Below are positions 14,296 to 26,409 of a stretch of 64,000 nt of DNA, piece by piece. Under the pieces are notes generated by a model that searched no databases, had not been told where the DNA came from, and worked only from the letters and a program-made list of their open reading frames with translations. Origin of the DNA: Aphelocoma coerulescens (lineage: Eukaryota > Chordata > Aves > Passeriformes > Corvidae). The translations under genes were made by a program, and so were the position numbers. The stretch is from the NCBI RefSeq assembly GCF_041296385.1, contig NC_091023.1:21480924-21544923 (forward strand), written 5' to 3'. The stretch's first letter is position 1; every line of letters starts with the position of its first letter.

Positions 14296-17200
14296 ATAGT
14301 GTCAGTGGCACTGCAGCAGGGCAGTGTTTCTTCAGCTCTTGCCTGAATTACAGGTGACACAAACCTTTCTTCTTTTAAACTACAGCTCAGAGCAGTCTTA
14401 TTTCCATGTTCTGGTACCCTGGCATATACAATAATGGTTTAAATATGGATCAGACAGAGTGACAGAAATAAAAAGAGATAACTTTAAAAATGGAATAATT
14501 TTGTAATAAATTGGTTGAAGAGTTTAAGGGACACATTGAAGTTCTGAACGTGACAAGTCCATGAATGGTATTGCCTTTTAAAAAAACATTTAAAGCCTAA
14601 ATGATCACTGCCAAATACTCTCTGTAAGTAATGGAGGAATGCTACCTTTTATGGGTAATTACTCATTTCCACCTGTTTCTAAAAGCACTGGCAGGAGGTA
14701 AGACATGAATTGTGCAGTGTTTCATTACATAAGGACGCACTGGGTCTTTTTTGGAATGTAACCTGCCAAAATCTAAAAGAATATATCTTATTAATAAATT
14801 ATGCTTTCTCAAAGGCACTTTGCATTTCATAGAGGACAACAGCTCAAAAGGGTAAGAAGAGCTCTAAAGCTGGAATGATGAATGTGATGGTTCCCTTCCT
14901 GCCAGATCTGCATTACTCCACAGCCCCGTGGTGCAAAGACCTGAACTTCAGAGCTGTGTACGATGTCATCTGAAACTTGAAAGGGATACAGACTTCACTG
15001 CTGGCACCTGCTGAGGACCAAGGAGAGGTTTTTGACTCCTAGAGTGCCAAGAGACTTGCTAAATCCTAGACTGATGTCCCAAAGAAACACTACCACTTCT
15101 TAGTGGGCAATCAGAGTGAGACAGCAGAGATTTGAAAGATGTTTAGTCTGTTTTTGTTAGGCTGCCTTTCATGCTTTGAAGTTATGGGTGAATAAAATTT
15201 TAATATTGATGCTTCATAATGAACAGACAAGTTAATTGTGGCTACTAAGGCTTGTGACAGCTTTTCTTGCTCTCACACTCTGTAATTCATCTGTAAAACT
15301 TTCTGCTTTGTTTAAAACTTGAATACCAGAGGCAGAGCTCTGCTTTTTTCGACCACCAGCTCAAAGATCCAGAGGAGAAACCTCCACACTTTGCCACTTG
15401 GCCGTAAAAATAGGTGGGACTAGGAATCTGAGCAGAAGTGGGATCCAATCACTGCAGCAGGAATGCAATGAAGCAGGACATTTGTGATGGAGCTATTGTG
15501 CTGCTGAAAGGGCCAGGGATACACAGGAACTCTGAGCAGTGTCACAAGAAGGACTCCACACAAAACATAGCAATTAATTAAATGTTGGAATAAACAGCAG
15601 GAAACTGCCTATTTTAAATACTGCTAATGTGCAAGGAGCTGCATGGGATGGACACAAATGTAGCAGTCCCAAAACCAGAGAAGCTGTAGGGCTTTAGTGA
15701 CATGCCCACCCTGACAGGGCCTAGACCCATCACGGCCAGGGGATGGGCAATTCCCAGCAGTGCCACAGCCAGGGATGCCAGAGTGACTAACAGTGCCTCT
15801 GGCAAAGGGAGAGGAAGGGAAAAAGCTCTGGATCACCTCGGTGGGTAAAGGCTGAGCTGGGATCCTCACTGCAGTTTTCTCCATCCCCAGAGCTGAGCTC
15901 TGCAGAGATCAGCCTCACGAGCGAGCCACGGGAGCAGCTGAGACAAGAACCCCGGTGCTGGGGGACTTGTCACGAGACACAAAGATGGGGTGGGCACGGA
16001 GAACAGCTTTGACAGGGCTCTCTGCTGAGGGTCTGCCTACATAATGCAGAATAACTGCCTTTCTCTTGAATACCAATCTGTGCTGTTAACCCTGGCCTCC
16101 CTGGTTGCAAGCAGGCATCCCCTGAGCCCAGCTAGGGGTCAGGGAGTGCCAAAACAGGGGCTAAAGGCAGCATTGTCCAGGGGCTGTTTATTTACATGGG
16201 AAGCTTTAGGAGCTGAACCTGCTCCTTCCCTCCCAAGCTTTTTTATCAGCTAGAGGGTTTTTAATTGGAAGGATGTTAATTTTTAAAGTACCCAAAGTGA
16301 ATGATGGCTGTTGCCCGAGTTTTCACAGATCCCTCTGAGATTCGTGCCTCACATGGATATTTCAGTTTATTCTACAACTCTGTCAGGTAGGGAAAGACAG
16401 GACCAGAGATAACTGCAACAGTATAATGTGTGTCACTATGGGAAGTATGCTTGGTATACCAAGTATATCTTGGTATCCTGATAAACAAAATGAGGGTGGT
16501 TATTTTTTGGCACTGCAGCATGTAGGGCAAAGGCAACATAGAGGCTTTGATGCCTCGAGAATATTCACTATATAATTTAAGTTTTATTTGTGTACTGGAG
16601 GGCCTTGCTTTAGAAAACCACACAAAAGCATCCTTAATTTTAACCCTTTATTAAAGCATTACACTATTCTGGGGCATAAGTATTTAAGGATATTAAGTAA
16701 TTAGTAATGTAACCGTTTTTGAAAAAGGAATGCTGCAAGTTAAAATTGTAATAAAATAAGAATGTTTTTTTTAACCTGCCAAGTCTCTCAATACTGACTG
16801 TCACAACATGAACTGAAAATATGCATAGCAGCCTTCCCTCTTCTTCATATTTTACACCCCTCCTCATCTTTATATCTTATGTTGCTGCAAGCAAGTCCTG
16901 CCTATTCTCACATTAGCAGCCACATCTTTCCAGGTCAAACACCAAAGCCTCTATGTTTTTTAGTTAATTAGTGCCCCCCTCTTTTAAATCCACTTTTTAA
17001 TTTTTTTTAATAGGTCATAGGCTTTGGTAGGGGTTTTTCAGTCCCTGTGTTTAGGCAGATGTTTTTGTCCCAATGAAACCCCTCAGCAAGCTCCCTGTAG
17101 TCCAGGGGACCAGGCATGAGTCAATTGTCAGGATTTTCACCAAATTCTAACTCATGATTCTGAAGCCTTGGTGAAATCATTGGTTTGTTCTGTCCTGCAC

Positions 17201-18280
17201 AAGTGGTTGGGAATGCAACTGTACTTCAATTGAAACTTTAAAAAAGTGAATAGCTCCCCCTATTAACCTCCTGAAAAATAATTTCATGCCAAGGGACTTT
17301 TTTACCCATGCTTTTTCTTTTCTTATTAGAGAAGTTTACTGTATCGCTACATCAACAGAGGAGAAAAACAAATCAATCCCCCCAACCCTGGAGTATTTTT
17401 AGGAGATCTAGAAAGCAATGTCACATATGGAAAAATAATTTTGCAGTAATAGTTAATTGCCTACATTCTGTCTTTCTGCTGTCATGAGTTGGGCTGCACC
17501 AGTACAATCCAGGGTAGAACTTGGCCTGTTTTATTTAACTTGTTTACAGCCTTTTTTTTTCCCAAAATTCTCACATGTCCCTGGTAATTAGTTCTCAAAT
17601 CTAAGTACTGAACAACAGCATGTTGCAGAAATTAGAAGGAAAAAAAAAATAAACTAGTTGTCAACATCATACTGAGTAATTCAATAGTACTAGAATATCC
17701 CGAGGGTGGATATGAATAAACAATTCATGAAGAGCTGGTAAATTACATTTCAGCTTCTGTTTATTGCAAAACTAGTCAAATACTTAGCTCTATTGAATAA
17801 AGATAGCCCATTGGGCTTAGAATAGAGAACATTTCTTAAGAGTTTTTCTCCTATATTTATTTTGTGCAGGATAGGTTTAGGCTTTTAAGCAGCCAAACAT
17901 AACAGATGAGATGATATCAGACAAGGTCAAAGAGGAAAGCTGATAACCTGCAGCAAGCTGGGTTAGCTCTTAATTCTTTTACAGTGTACACATAATAATA
18001 ATGAACCAAAAAGAATATGTCTTTGCAATTGTCAACCAGATTTTAAGATAACATGAAAAATTAATATGATTCTGAATATCTTTATGGTACATTTAGGAGT
18101 GTTCATAACAGTAGATATGTAGTGGGTGAGCCAATAGCATGTGATTCTTCTGTGTCTGCAGCTCACAGTCATCCACTATCCCTAAATAAAATGCATTTAA
18201 CCCCTTGAAGTCAGTCTTTGTAGCAAATCAGGGAGGAAGAGAAGGTCACCAAATGCTACTCAGTGTGAAACTGCTGGCTG
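14296..18280. other. Gene-free unique DNA
   Basis: Unique sequence with one moderately CpG-bearing patch at about 15917-15999 (six CpGs in some 80 bases) and the palindrome at 16446-16467. No exon with matching splice sites and no transposon was recognised. Confidence 0.5.
16446..16467. repeat. 22-bp near-perfect palindrome
   Basis: The centre CTTGGTATACCAAG (16450-16463) is a perfect 14-bp palindrome. After one mismatched pair (G16449/T16464) it extends by three more pairs on each side. A further TTGGTAT copy follows within 10 bases. It may be a binding site for a dimeric factor or just chance structure. Confidence 0.7.
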
Positions 18281-18575
18281 AGAATCACAGAAAAATTTAG
18301 GGTAGAAGGGTCTTTAGCAGACCATCAGGGAAAGATGACCTTGCACAGCAGAGACCACTTGGAAGCTGAATCCAACTCAAGTTGGGTCACTTTGCTCAGG
18401 GCTTTATCTGGTCATGTTTTTTATATCTCTAAGGATGGAAACTAAAAAACACCTCTGGGCAACTTGTTCCAATGTTTGATCATCCTCATTTTGAATATTT
18501 TCCCTAATATCTGCACGGAACTTCCCTTGCTGCAGCCTGTGCTCCAGTGTGTGTGCTTTTGAACAACACAGAAGT
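18281..18575 (-). mobile_element. Old, diverged CR1 fragment
   Basis: On the plus strand it opens with AGAATCACAG, then GGTAGAAGGGTC, and later carries the recognisable CTCTGGGCAACTTGTTCCA and CCCTAATATCTGCACGGAACT blocks found a few hundred bases inside CR1 3' ends. Between them it departs strongly from the common CR1 consensus, so it belongs to an older or different CR1 subfamily, or is heavily mutated. The right boundary is uncertain by some tens of bases. Confidence 0.72.
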
Positions 18576-18752
18576 CTCCACTAACCCGTCTCAGGTCACA
18601 TCACTGGTTTATTAGGACAGCATCACTCAGAAAGCTGAGAGCTGTGCGAATTCTCTCTGCCTATTTGTGCTTTTGAAAAATCCCTTAAATTGGGAAAAAC
18701 CCCAAATCCCCTGTCACTGTATCAGATTTCAAGGTTCACCTGTTTGTTGCCG

Positions 18753-18799
18753 AATATTCTCCACTGAAATAATCTTTTTTTTTCAGTGGGGAGAATATT
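18753..18799. repeat. Hairpin with 17-bp stem and 11-nt loop
   Basis: The left arm AATATTCTCCACTGAAA (18753-18769) pairs with the right arm at 18781-18799, which is its reverse complement apart from two extra G residues that form a bulge. The loop is TAATCTTTTTT. The arms are far longer than expected by chance at this distance. It lies about 180 bp beyond the old CR1 and is not part of it. It could be a short foldback element, a microRNA-like hairpin or a structured regulatory site. No known microRNA sequence is recognised. Confidence 0.8.
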
Positions 18800-21700
18800 A
18801 GAAGTGAAATTCAACAGAAAGGTCACACCAAAGAGAAATCCCTAATATGCTGCAGCTTTTACCAGTGTCAGTGGAAAAATTGCTTTTATTATGCTAGTGC
18901 TTATTTATATACGTTAAGAACAGTGTGATCAAGAGCTACTTGCTGCATAACATACACCAAAGAACCTCATTGTAACACTGGAATTTTTATTTCCATGCAT
19001 GATTTCAAAAAACCTCCTTTGTTCTGTAAAATTGCAGTTTGATAAAGTTGTCAGGACAAACCTGAAATCCATAGTTAATTGCCTTAAACATTATTTATGT
19101 CCAAACCGCCAGATTCGATGAATCTGCTACTTGATTCCTCAGCAGTAATGCTGGTGAATCAGCCTCTACCTTCCTAAATTGGTTGTCCAGTTTAATTCCA
19201 CAGTGTCCTATAAAATTCATGAGAAGTGCACTGCTTTTGCTTTTTGGATATAATTTGGCATCTAGTGCAAGATCCGTGTGCAGGAGAGGCCCTAGGACTG
19301 CCGAAATGTCAGGGCCATAAAAGCTGGATGCTGTTAGTCTTCAGGGAATTGTAGTAAAGGAGAGCTAGGAAAAGCCTTGCTAGCCTTCTCATCCCAGCAG
19401 GAATGTGTTTTGGGGCACTTTAGGAGGAGGAAAACTTGAGAGTAGGGGGAGCAAAAGTACCGCAAGGTGAGCTGGCGAACGAGCTTCTGGAATGCTTAAT
19501 CAGCCCACTGATATTCACTCCTTTTGACCTGGCAAGGGAGGTGAGCTGGGCCTGTGGGGTTGTTACTCAAGAAAATTACCAAGACAAAACTCATCTTGTT
19601 TACTTGACCATGATGCAGTGTGAGGTGCTGATAAATTACACTGAAGTGACAATCTCTGTAATGAGATTCACAATCACTCTCGTCACAAATCCGCATGATT
19701 TCTTGGTGTGAATTGATACCTCAGCCAGAGATGTCCTGACAGTCAGATATTAACTGAAGGCTGTAGGTAATTTTAACAATATTTTCCCGTTCAGATGTTA
19801 TGTTTGATTTGTTTCTACCTGCTCCCATGGTTTATACTGACAGCATTAAAAATGGGTTACTGCACTGTGGCATTTTACAAAGGTTCATGTCACTTCTCGT
19901 TACTTCATCTCATGTTGCAACATGACAGAGCACGGTCTGATATAATGTGGTGTGGCCTCCTGTATTAGAAAGGGTCAAACATTTTCTAAACAGTAATATT
20001 TACATTGCAATGGATATTGATGCAGAGGCATTAAATGTTATATCAAGCCCTGGCAGCACATTATTTTCCTTTTCTGTTAATTTGTATGGCTCACACACAC
20101 TGGGTTACATCGGTCACAGCTCTGCACCAGAAAATTAGTTCTGTAGTAAAGAGAGAGTCTGAGGAGAAAAAATGGATAAAAATAAAATAAACTGTCTTTC
20201 CTCCTCAAAAATGCACCAAAAAAAAAAAAAAATTACACTGGAAATTGCTAAGTTTATAGATGTGCACACCACTTTATGGTCTTAGGAAAGCACCCAGGTG
20301 AGCCGGCCCTGCACTGTCCTGTCAAACACCTGCCTGGTTGTGTACAGGGTAAGAACTATGTTTTCTCACCTCTGCAGCTATTTTACATCTCAGTTTTAGC
20401 CCTACTCCTCTCTGTAGGTTGTAAGCAGAAGGGGAGACCAGCTTTTTCTCTTCTAGAAACAAACCCATCACAGCCACAACCTGGATATGGGAAAACCCCA
20501 AGTTAATCTTTCTATTTCACTTGATCTCTTCCAGTTTATAGTGATGGGAGGAGAGAATTAGCTCCAATATTTGCCTACACACTTGGTGAACTTACAGTCA
20601 AATTAGCATAACTCTCCTCCTGGTCCCAAATACAGCTTTACTTGCCTTTCTCCTAATAACATTTTTAAGGGCCACAAGGGAAAGTTCAGATGAAGCCTAG
20701 TGGCAGTTTCTACTTGTGTCTGAAAGCTCTGGAATTAGGGAGAAACTTTTAGCAAATGGGGGATTGTACCTTTACTGCTGCCTTTCCTCACCACAGAGAG
20801 TCCTCCTCCTCCTTTTCTGCTTTGAGTTTAGCCTATTTTGCATTAATTTGGTATTTCTCATTAAAATTATGTAAAGAAAGGAAATCATGTCAGAATACTA
20901 AAGCAGATGAGTGTGAGCTCTAGTACAAGTCACAATAAAAGGTGGTGTATAGAAAGCACATACTATATAAATTACCATTTATTTGATTGTATAAAATATA
21001 GGAAAATTAGTGCTGAAGGATGGAAGCTCAAAGACGTGGTACTGGTAAGTTTCTCAGAAGCTTATACTAATTAAATTGTTTTTTACTCTACAAATGATAC
21101 CATTGAGAGATGAGTGCACGTAAGTAATCTCAGATTATTTCTCTACTTGGTACTGCATAACAGCCCAGAAGTGGGAGCTTTCTGTGTGCTGGCTGCCACT
21201 GATGGGTGGCAACAGTAGAGCTGTTGGTATAAAATTAAACCAATTTAACTTAAAACAGGTGCAAAAGACTCTGTTATTTGGGCTTAAGCCAAACTCATTT
21301 AAGGTAATTTCAATCAATATGAATTGACTTATGTTAAATTTAATTAAACCAGTCCTTAAAAAAAAAAAAAAATTAAATGGAAAGTGTCTTGATGAGAAGC
21401 CATACAGAATTAACTTAAATTAGGTTTAAAAATTACATATGGTAAATTGTGCAACCATCTTTCACAGAAAAGTGTCTGAAGATGTAAGTCAGGGATCTGA
21501 GAGAGTTTGTGTTCCTAAATGCTGCCTGAATCAGTGGTGGAGTGGTGAAGCCTGAGCCAGAGCTCCTGCTGCAGACCAGGATAGGAGCAGAAGTCTTCTC
21601 CAGCCAGCCTCTTCTCCCAGGAGTAGTCTCACTACAGAGCTTAGTAAACAATGGCAAGACATTTCTTGGAAATTATCCACCAACTTTTTTTCAAAATTAA

Positions 21701-21931
21701 AAATGGCAATTTCTCATAATCTTAATGTTTTCAAAAAAAAAAGCTTTACAAAAATTCCAGGTCTAAGTGTGCTTTGACAAAACAATTATTTGGTTTTTTA
21801 GAAAATTTTAGAATTCAAAGTAATTTCCTTTAAAAATGTATTTTGATGTTGTCTTTTCTTTCTTTGTGTTATTGTGCTCTATACCAGCAGTAGTGAACCA
21901 CAACAAGAGATAAATTCATCTATAGCAGAAG
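18800..21931. other. Gene-free DNA including a candidate conserved non-coding stretch
   Basis: The part from about 19440 to 20110 is smooth and non-repetitive, and 19436-19711 is open in frames on both strands at once. It contains the palindrome at 19910 and several ATTA-type words. This is the texture of a developmental enhancer more than of an exon: the frames carry no recognised motif and no suitable splice pair was found. The rest is unique DNA with A15 runs at 20218 and 21358. Confidence 0.4.
19910..19925. repeat. Perfect 16-bp palindrome
   Basis: TCATGTTGCAACATGA is self-complementary over 16 bases. The core TTGCAA resembles half-sites bound by C/EBP-type bZIP dimers, which recognise TTGCGCAA-like palindromes. 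The match is only partial, so binding is inference. Confidence 0.75.
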
Positions 21932-22087
21932 AGTTGTGCATGCCCCATCCCTGGAAGTCTTCAATGCCATGTTGGATGGGGCTTGGAGAACCTGGTCTAG
22001 TGGAACGTGTCCCTGCCCATGGCAGAGAGTTGGAACTTGATGATCTTTAAGGCTTGTTCCAACCCAAACCATTCCATGATTCTGGGA
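21932..22087 (+). mobile_element. CR1 LINE 3'-end fragment, plus orientation
   Basis: The sequence runs through the CR1 3' blocks in sense orientation: CCCCATCCCTGGAAG, TTGGATGGGGCTTGGAG, CCTGGTCTAGTGGAACGTG, CCCTGCCCATGGCAGAGAG, GGAACTTGATGATCTTTAAG and CCAACCCAAACCATTCCATG, ending in a single degraded terminal repeat (ATGATTCTGGGATG). It is about 155 bp, truncated at the 5' side. It is the only CR1 copy of the four seen in this orientation. Confidence 0.92.
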
Positions 22088-25000
22088 TGTTTTACTTCTG
22101 AGCCATCAAAGACATGCCTGCCACCCAGCATTGGTTAAAACACATCATTTTTTCTGGACTGAAACACAGCCTGCTTTAGTTTTCAATGGAACTAAATTGA
22201 AACAATTTGTTATAAATAACAGCTGTCTTTAAGATTACTTTAGAAGGAGACCCAAGTATTTCAGTTATACTCTTGGATATTATGCCATATCAAGAGCAGC
22301 ACAGAGAAGTGTGGCCTACTGCCTCCTCCAACATCACAGCCATTTGGCTGAAGTTTATAATGAAACCTCAATGAATTTCCATGAAACATCTAAGTTTCCT
22401 TGAAACACCATTTTCTAGGAAAAAGCTTTCTGCTGAAAAATTCCTGACTAGCTCTTCTCTCTCATTTCTTTCCATTATATGTACTTAGCAACTCAAAATG
22501 TCCCTACAACTGGTAAGTGCATTACAAACCAGACACCTGGCTTAGCCTCTAACAATAAGAAAAAGTACCACTGAACTTGGAAAAATAAAATCTCTGCAAC
22601 TGTATCTTCCATTAAAATACGTGGGAAAAATAAAACTAATTTTGCCGTCAGAAAGTTGATAAAATTTCTGGATAATCTGATACATCACACTTTTGATTAT
22701 CATATCCTCAGAATACCCAGTGTCATGCAAACTTTGATGGGTTGTTATGTAAAAAACTGTTAGATGTGGGAGGTTTTTGTAATCAGTGATTTCACAGAGT
22801 CCTCTGGGGCTTGGTGTTGAGTGGGAACCTTCCACCTTGTGGTTCCCACCTGTGGGTGAAAGATCCCAGCTCCAGAGGGCCCAGGGAGACCACAGAAGAA
22901 CCAACCCCACTGTTGTTACTCACTTTGGCAACTCCTTTGGGGATAAAACTACCAACAGAAGCAAAATAAGAATATTCTGTGGCAGAGAAAGGGAGGTAAA
23001 CAAACTAAAATCACCTATCCAAATGCCCAGAGCCAGAGACCAGGGAAGCAGAGGGACACCAGGATGCAGCCAGATAACTGATCTGGGTCATCAGGCAGAA
23101 ATGACTGAACTCCACCTTCATCAGAGGAAGAGGTGATAGGGAAAGGTGGGAGAAAACAGCAGCAGATGGGAGGAGGAGGAGGCGTGGAAGAGCCAAAATG
23201 CAATTAACAGTTTTCCAAGTGGTTTAAATGGTTATGAATTGAGAACTGCTAAAATTCACAGATAACAACAATGAACGTTTTCTACCTGGAGGTGCCAAGT
23301 GCTCCGAGATGCCATTAACTCCATCTGCAGAGAACAAAGCTGAGGCAAACAAGGGGAAAATAAAAGGTGTCCCACAAGCTGGCTTCAGAGACAGCAACAG
23401 CGTCAGGAGGGCAGCTCAGGCTTTATCCCTCACCCAGCTACACATCCCTGGGTCTATTTTTCCTCAACGAGTAACTGATTCTGTAATTATAAAAGTATTC
23501 TGGGGAAAGCAATGCAGGAATGGGGGGAATCAGTCAATATGAGAAGCAAGCAAAGCAACATGCATCAGGGTTGTGCAGAGCCTGAGAGAGCCAGATAAAG
23601 GAACTAAGTTTTCAGAAACATTTATTCTTAAATGGTCTTCCAGAAAAACTTACTGACCTTATCCATTTGAATTAACAGAAATTTATTTACATGGAGGAAA
23701 GACATTTTTCAAAGATCTCAAACTCACATTTTGCATAATTTACAGGGAACAGAAGGTTCTCAAAACTTCAAGACAGCCATTAGAATTTCACAATATTTTA
23801 GCATTTAGTATGTAGCCAGGTCATTTTTAATTACAAAAGGAAGAACTCTTCAGACAGAATGTAGTCTAAAGACATGTGCTAGAAGTGCTACAAAATCTTG
23901 CCATAATTGGTGATAAAAATGTTAGCCAATGTAATGACATTTGGGAAGAAAATGTGGACAACATTCAAATTCCAGCACAAAAGTAGACTGACCTTTCATA
24001 AGGAAAATGACTAACCACACATTGAGAAAAAAAGAAGAAAAAGAAAAAGACAGAAGATCAGACCCAGTAAAGTGCATAAAAGGGAGGGGAGAGGCAGCAG
24101 CATGTCCAGCACTGACTCCTCCAGCAGTAACAAAGAGTCAAAGGACTGTTGTGGGTTGAAGCTCTCTCTCTTTTTTCCTCCATTCCTCAGTTACTCATTT
24201 TCTTGCCCTATTAAAGAATCCTAATGGTGAAAGCTTTAGGGTCAGGCCTTGATGTGCCAGTGTTCTACTCTGGGATGGAAGAAAAATTCTTTCATTCTCC
24301 ACTTTCGTTTCCAGTTTTAATTTGACTTGATAGCTTGTTGCACTTTGACTTGCAGCAAGTGTTTCCTGCGTGAAGAAGTCACATCCAGAAGTTAAAAGAC
24401 TGTAAAAATCAAAGTTTCTATACTGAGCTGCACAGCCTGCCTGACCATGCAGGGAGCATCTTGCCCTGGATGTAAAGAACAGACGCCCACAGAAAACCCT
24501 CTCTGGAAGAGCTCTTCTAGGAATGCTTTATTCTAAAATTAATCAACCAGAGGCATCAGTGAGTACAGAGAGAAGAAAGAAAAAGGTACTCATTGAACTA
24601 CCAAACCTGTTGTATGGAATGGCTAAATGGAAAAATCTGTGCAATCCACTAAAGCTAGGATGCTGCAAAGATATGAGGGAAGAAAAGCTTTTTTTAAGTG
24701 CTTCATAGTTTCATATTGTGGATCAAAAAAGACAAAAAACCCAAAGAGTAACCTTTATGTGTACAAGATTTTCAAATCCCACAATGAAAACATTCCCTTC
24801 CTCCCACTAAGACCTATTCCACACACATTAATTTTAGCAAAAAAAAAAAAAAGTCATTATGCATCAACCTCTAAAATAATGAAGTCTCCAATGGTGTCCT
24901 GTGACTCAGAGCTTTACACAGCACAACAAAGGCCAAGAATTGATAGGTAACACTGATGCCTGCAAATGTTAAGTACAATAAGCTTTCTTTCATCTCTTCA

Positions 25001-25090
25001 CTGGTTGAAGGTGATACCTGAACTATAGAAATTCCATTTAGCAACTCATGTCAGGTATCACATGGTATGCTGGTGGCATCTCTTACCTGA
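22088..25090. other. Gene-free unique DNA
   Basis: Frames of 116-122 codons on opposite strands overlap near 22790-22910 and show no domain. A purine-rich stretch with GGAGGAGGAGG lies near 23170. The segment at about 24080-24240 has a CATAAAAGGG string and a TC-rich run that recall an LTR, but no TG...CA ends with a target duplication could be found. Confidence 0.5.
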
Positions 25091-25130
25091 TGTGTGCAAC
25101 ATTTCATTTGTGTGCAACATTTCATTTGTG
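25091..25130. repeat. Perfect 18-bp tandem duplication (2.2 copies)
   Basis: TGTGTGCAACATTTCATT occurs at 25091-25108 and again without change at 25109-25126, followed by TGTG of a third copy. Identity of the copies points to a recent replication-slippage duplication. Confidence 0.95.
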
Positions 25131-26340
25131 CTAAAGCATGTGTAAGGTTGGCCCTTACTTTCCTGAGAAAGCCTTTTAATCCTTTATTCTCCATTGTGCC
25201 AGACATCTCTGCCTGCATTTACCTTGAAAACAAAGGTCTCGCACTTACTGAGCTGCTGAAAAATTACTGGAGAAAGGAATCAATGACATTTTCAGGGGAA
25301 AATACTTCATTGTTCTGTACACTAGGGAAGTTTCCAAATGCTAGTATTGTTTAATTTAATCTCATAGTATCATGAAACAACAGAATTATTACTGCATGTG
25401 CCCCAATGAATTTAGCTTCCTTTCTATGCAAAAATTCTGCAGGTCATTTCTGTTTGAATGGCCAGTTCTTCATGTGGAAAGAAAGTTCAGACAATGTCTT
25501 ATTGAATAAAACAGGCTTGTTTCATGATTCATTACACCTCTTTTTGTCCTTATGTGTAAGCCAGCACCTCTCAGGTCTATACCAAGAATGTACAATGGAG
25601 GCTGTGCAGAGCCATAAAAATAATGCTGGGAATTCTCATGCATACAGTAAAATGCTCAATAAAAATAAGTACATTTTGCAAAAGGTACTGATAGTCTCCA
25701 TTTTAGGACTGATTTTTCATTCCATATAAGCTCATTTTTCTTTATACTTAAACAAATGACAGATGTTCATAAAAACGATATTAAGGATTCCTTTTGGCAC
25801 TTCTGTTCAGTGTTCTCATTTATTACTCTTCTGGTAATAGAGTATGCAATGTTATTCTATTGAAAACAGGATCATCAAAATTGCCAGGTGTCTGATGTGT
25901 GATCATTCCCTCTATATGCAAAGCAAAGTGTTTCCAAATGCATTAGGCTGGTGAATTCTGTGCTTACGGCTCAATTCTTCAGAGTGTTGTGTACTTTGAT
26001 TATACAAACCCCTAACTCCATGAGTTTAATGTCAATAATGTTCAGCCTCCTGTAAGATTGAGCCCTTGCAGAAAAAGAAACTCTAATTGTGATTCTTATA
26101 GCGGAGAGATTAGTGTTCTTGAGCAAATCTATAAACTCAGGTTCCAAACTGTAAAATACATCCCCATTTTCAAGCTCTAAGGAACAGTCTTTTCTTCACA
26201 GAAATTCTGGTCTTCAGATCAAGTTTGCAGTAAAGTCAGTGGGAATAATAGCTGTCTAAATATGAGGCCAGGCACTTAAATTAATATGCCTGGAATTGGT
26301 GCTCTTTGTGTAATATTTTGCCTAAACGATTTATACAGTT

Positions 26341-26409
26341 CCTCTTCCTCCCACTCTACCCCTCCTCCCTCCAGAAAAAAAAAAAGTTAAAAAGTTAAAA
26401 AAAAAAAAA
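26341..26409. repeat. Pyrimidine tract followed by A-rich tract
   Basis: Bases 26341-26374 are almost wholly C and T (CCTCTTCCTCCCACTCTACC and on), and are followed at once by A11, two GTTAAAAA units and A13. The strand asymmetry makes this a candidate for non-B DNA. No gene signal is attached. Confidence 0.8.

Noticed and set aside
13841..14360. Frames of 60-132 codons on both strands
   Set aside because: They run into the CR1 fragment at 14138-14295 and reflect transposon and GC-rich sequence rather than a host gene.
15917..15999. CpG-bearing patch considered as an exon or small CpG island
   Set aside because: Too short for an island, and no frame with matching splice sites could be placed in it.
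24080..24240. Possible second LTR (CATAAAAGGG and TC-rich run)
   Set aside because: No TG...CA termini with a target duplication, and no convincing poly(A) signal in the expected place.
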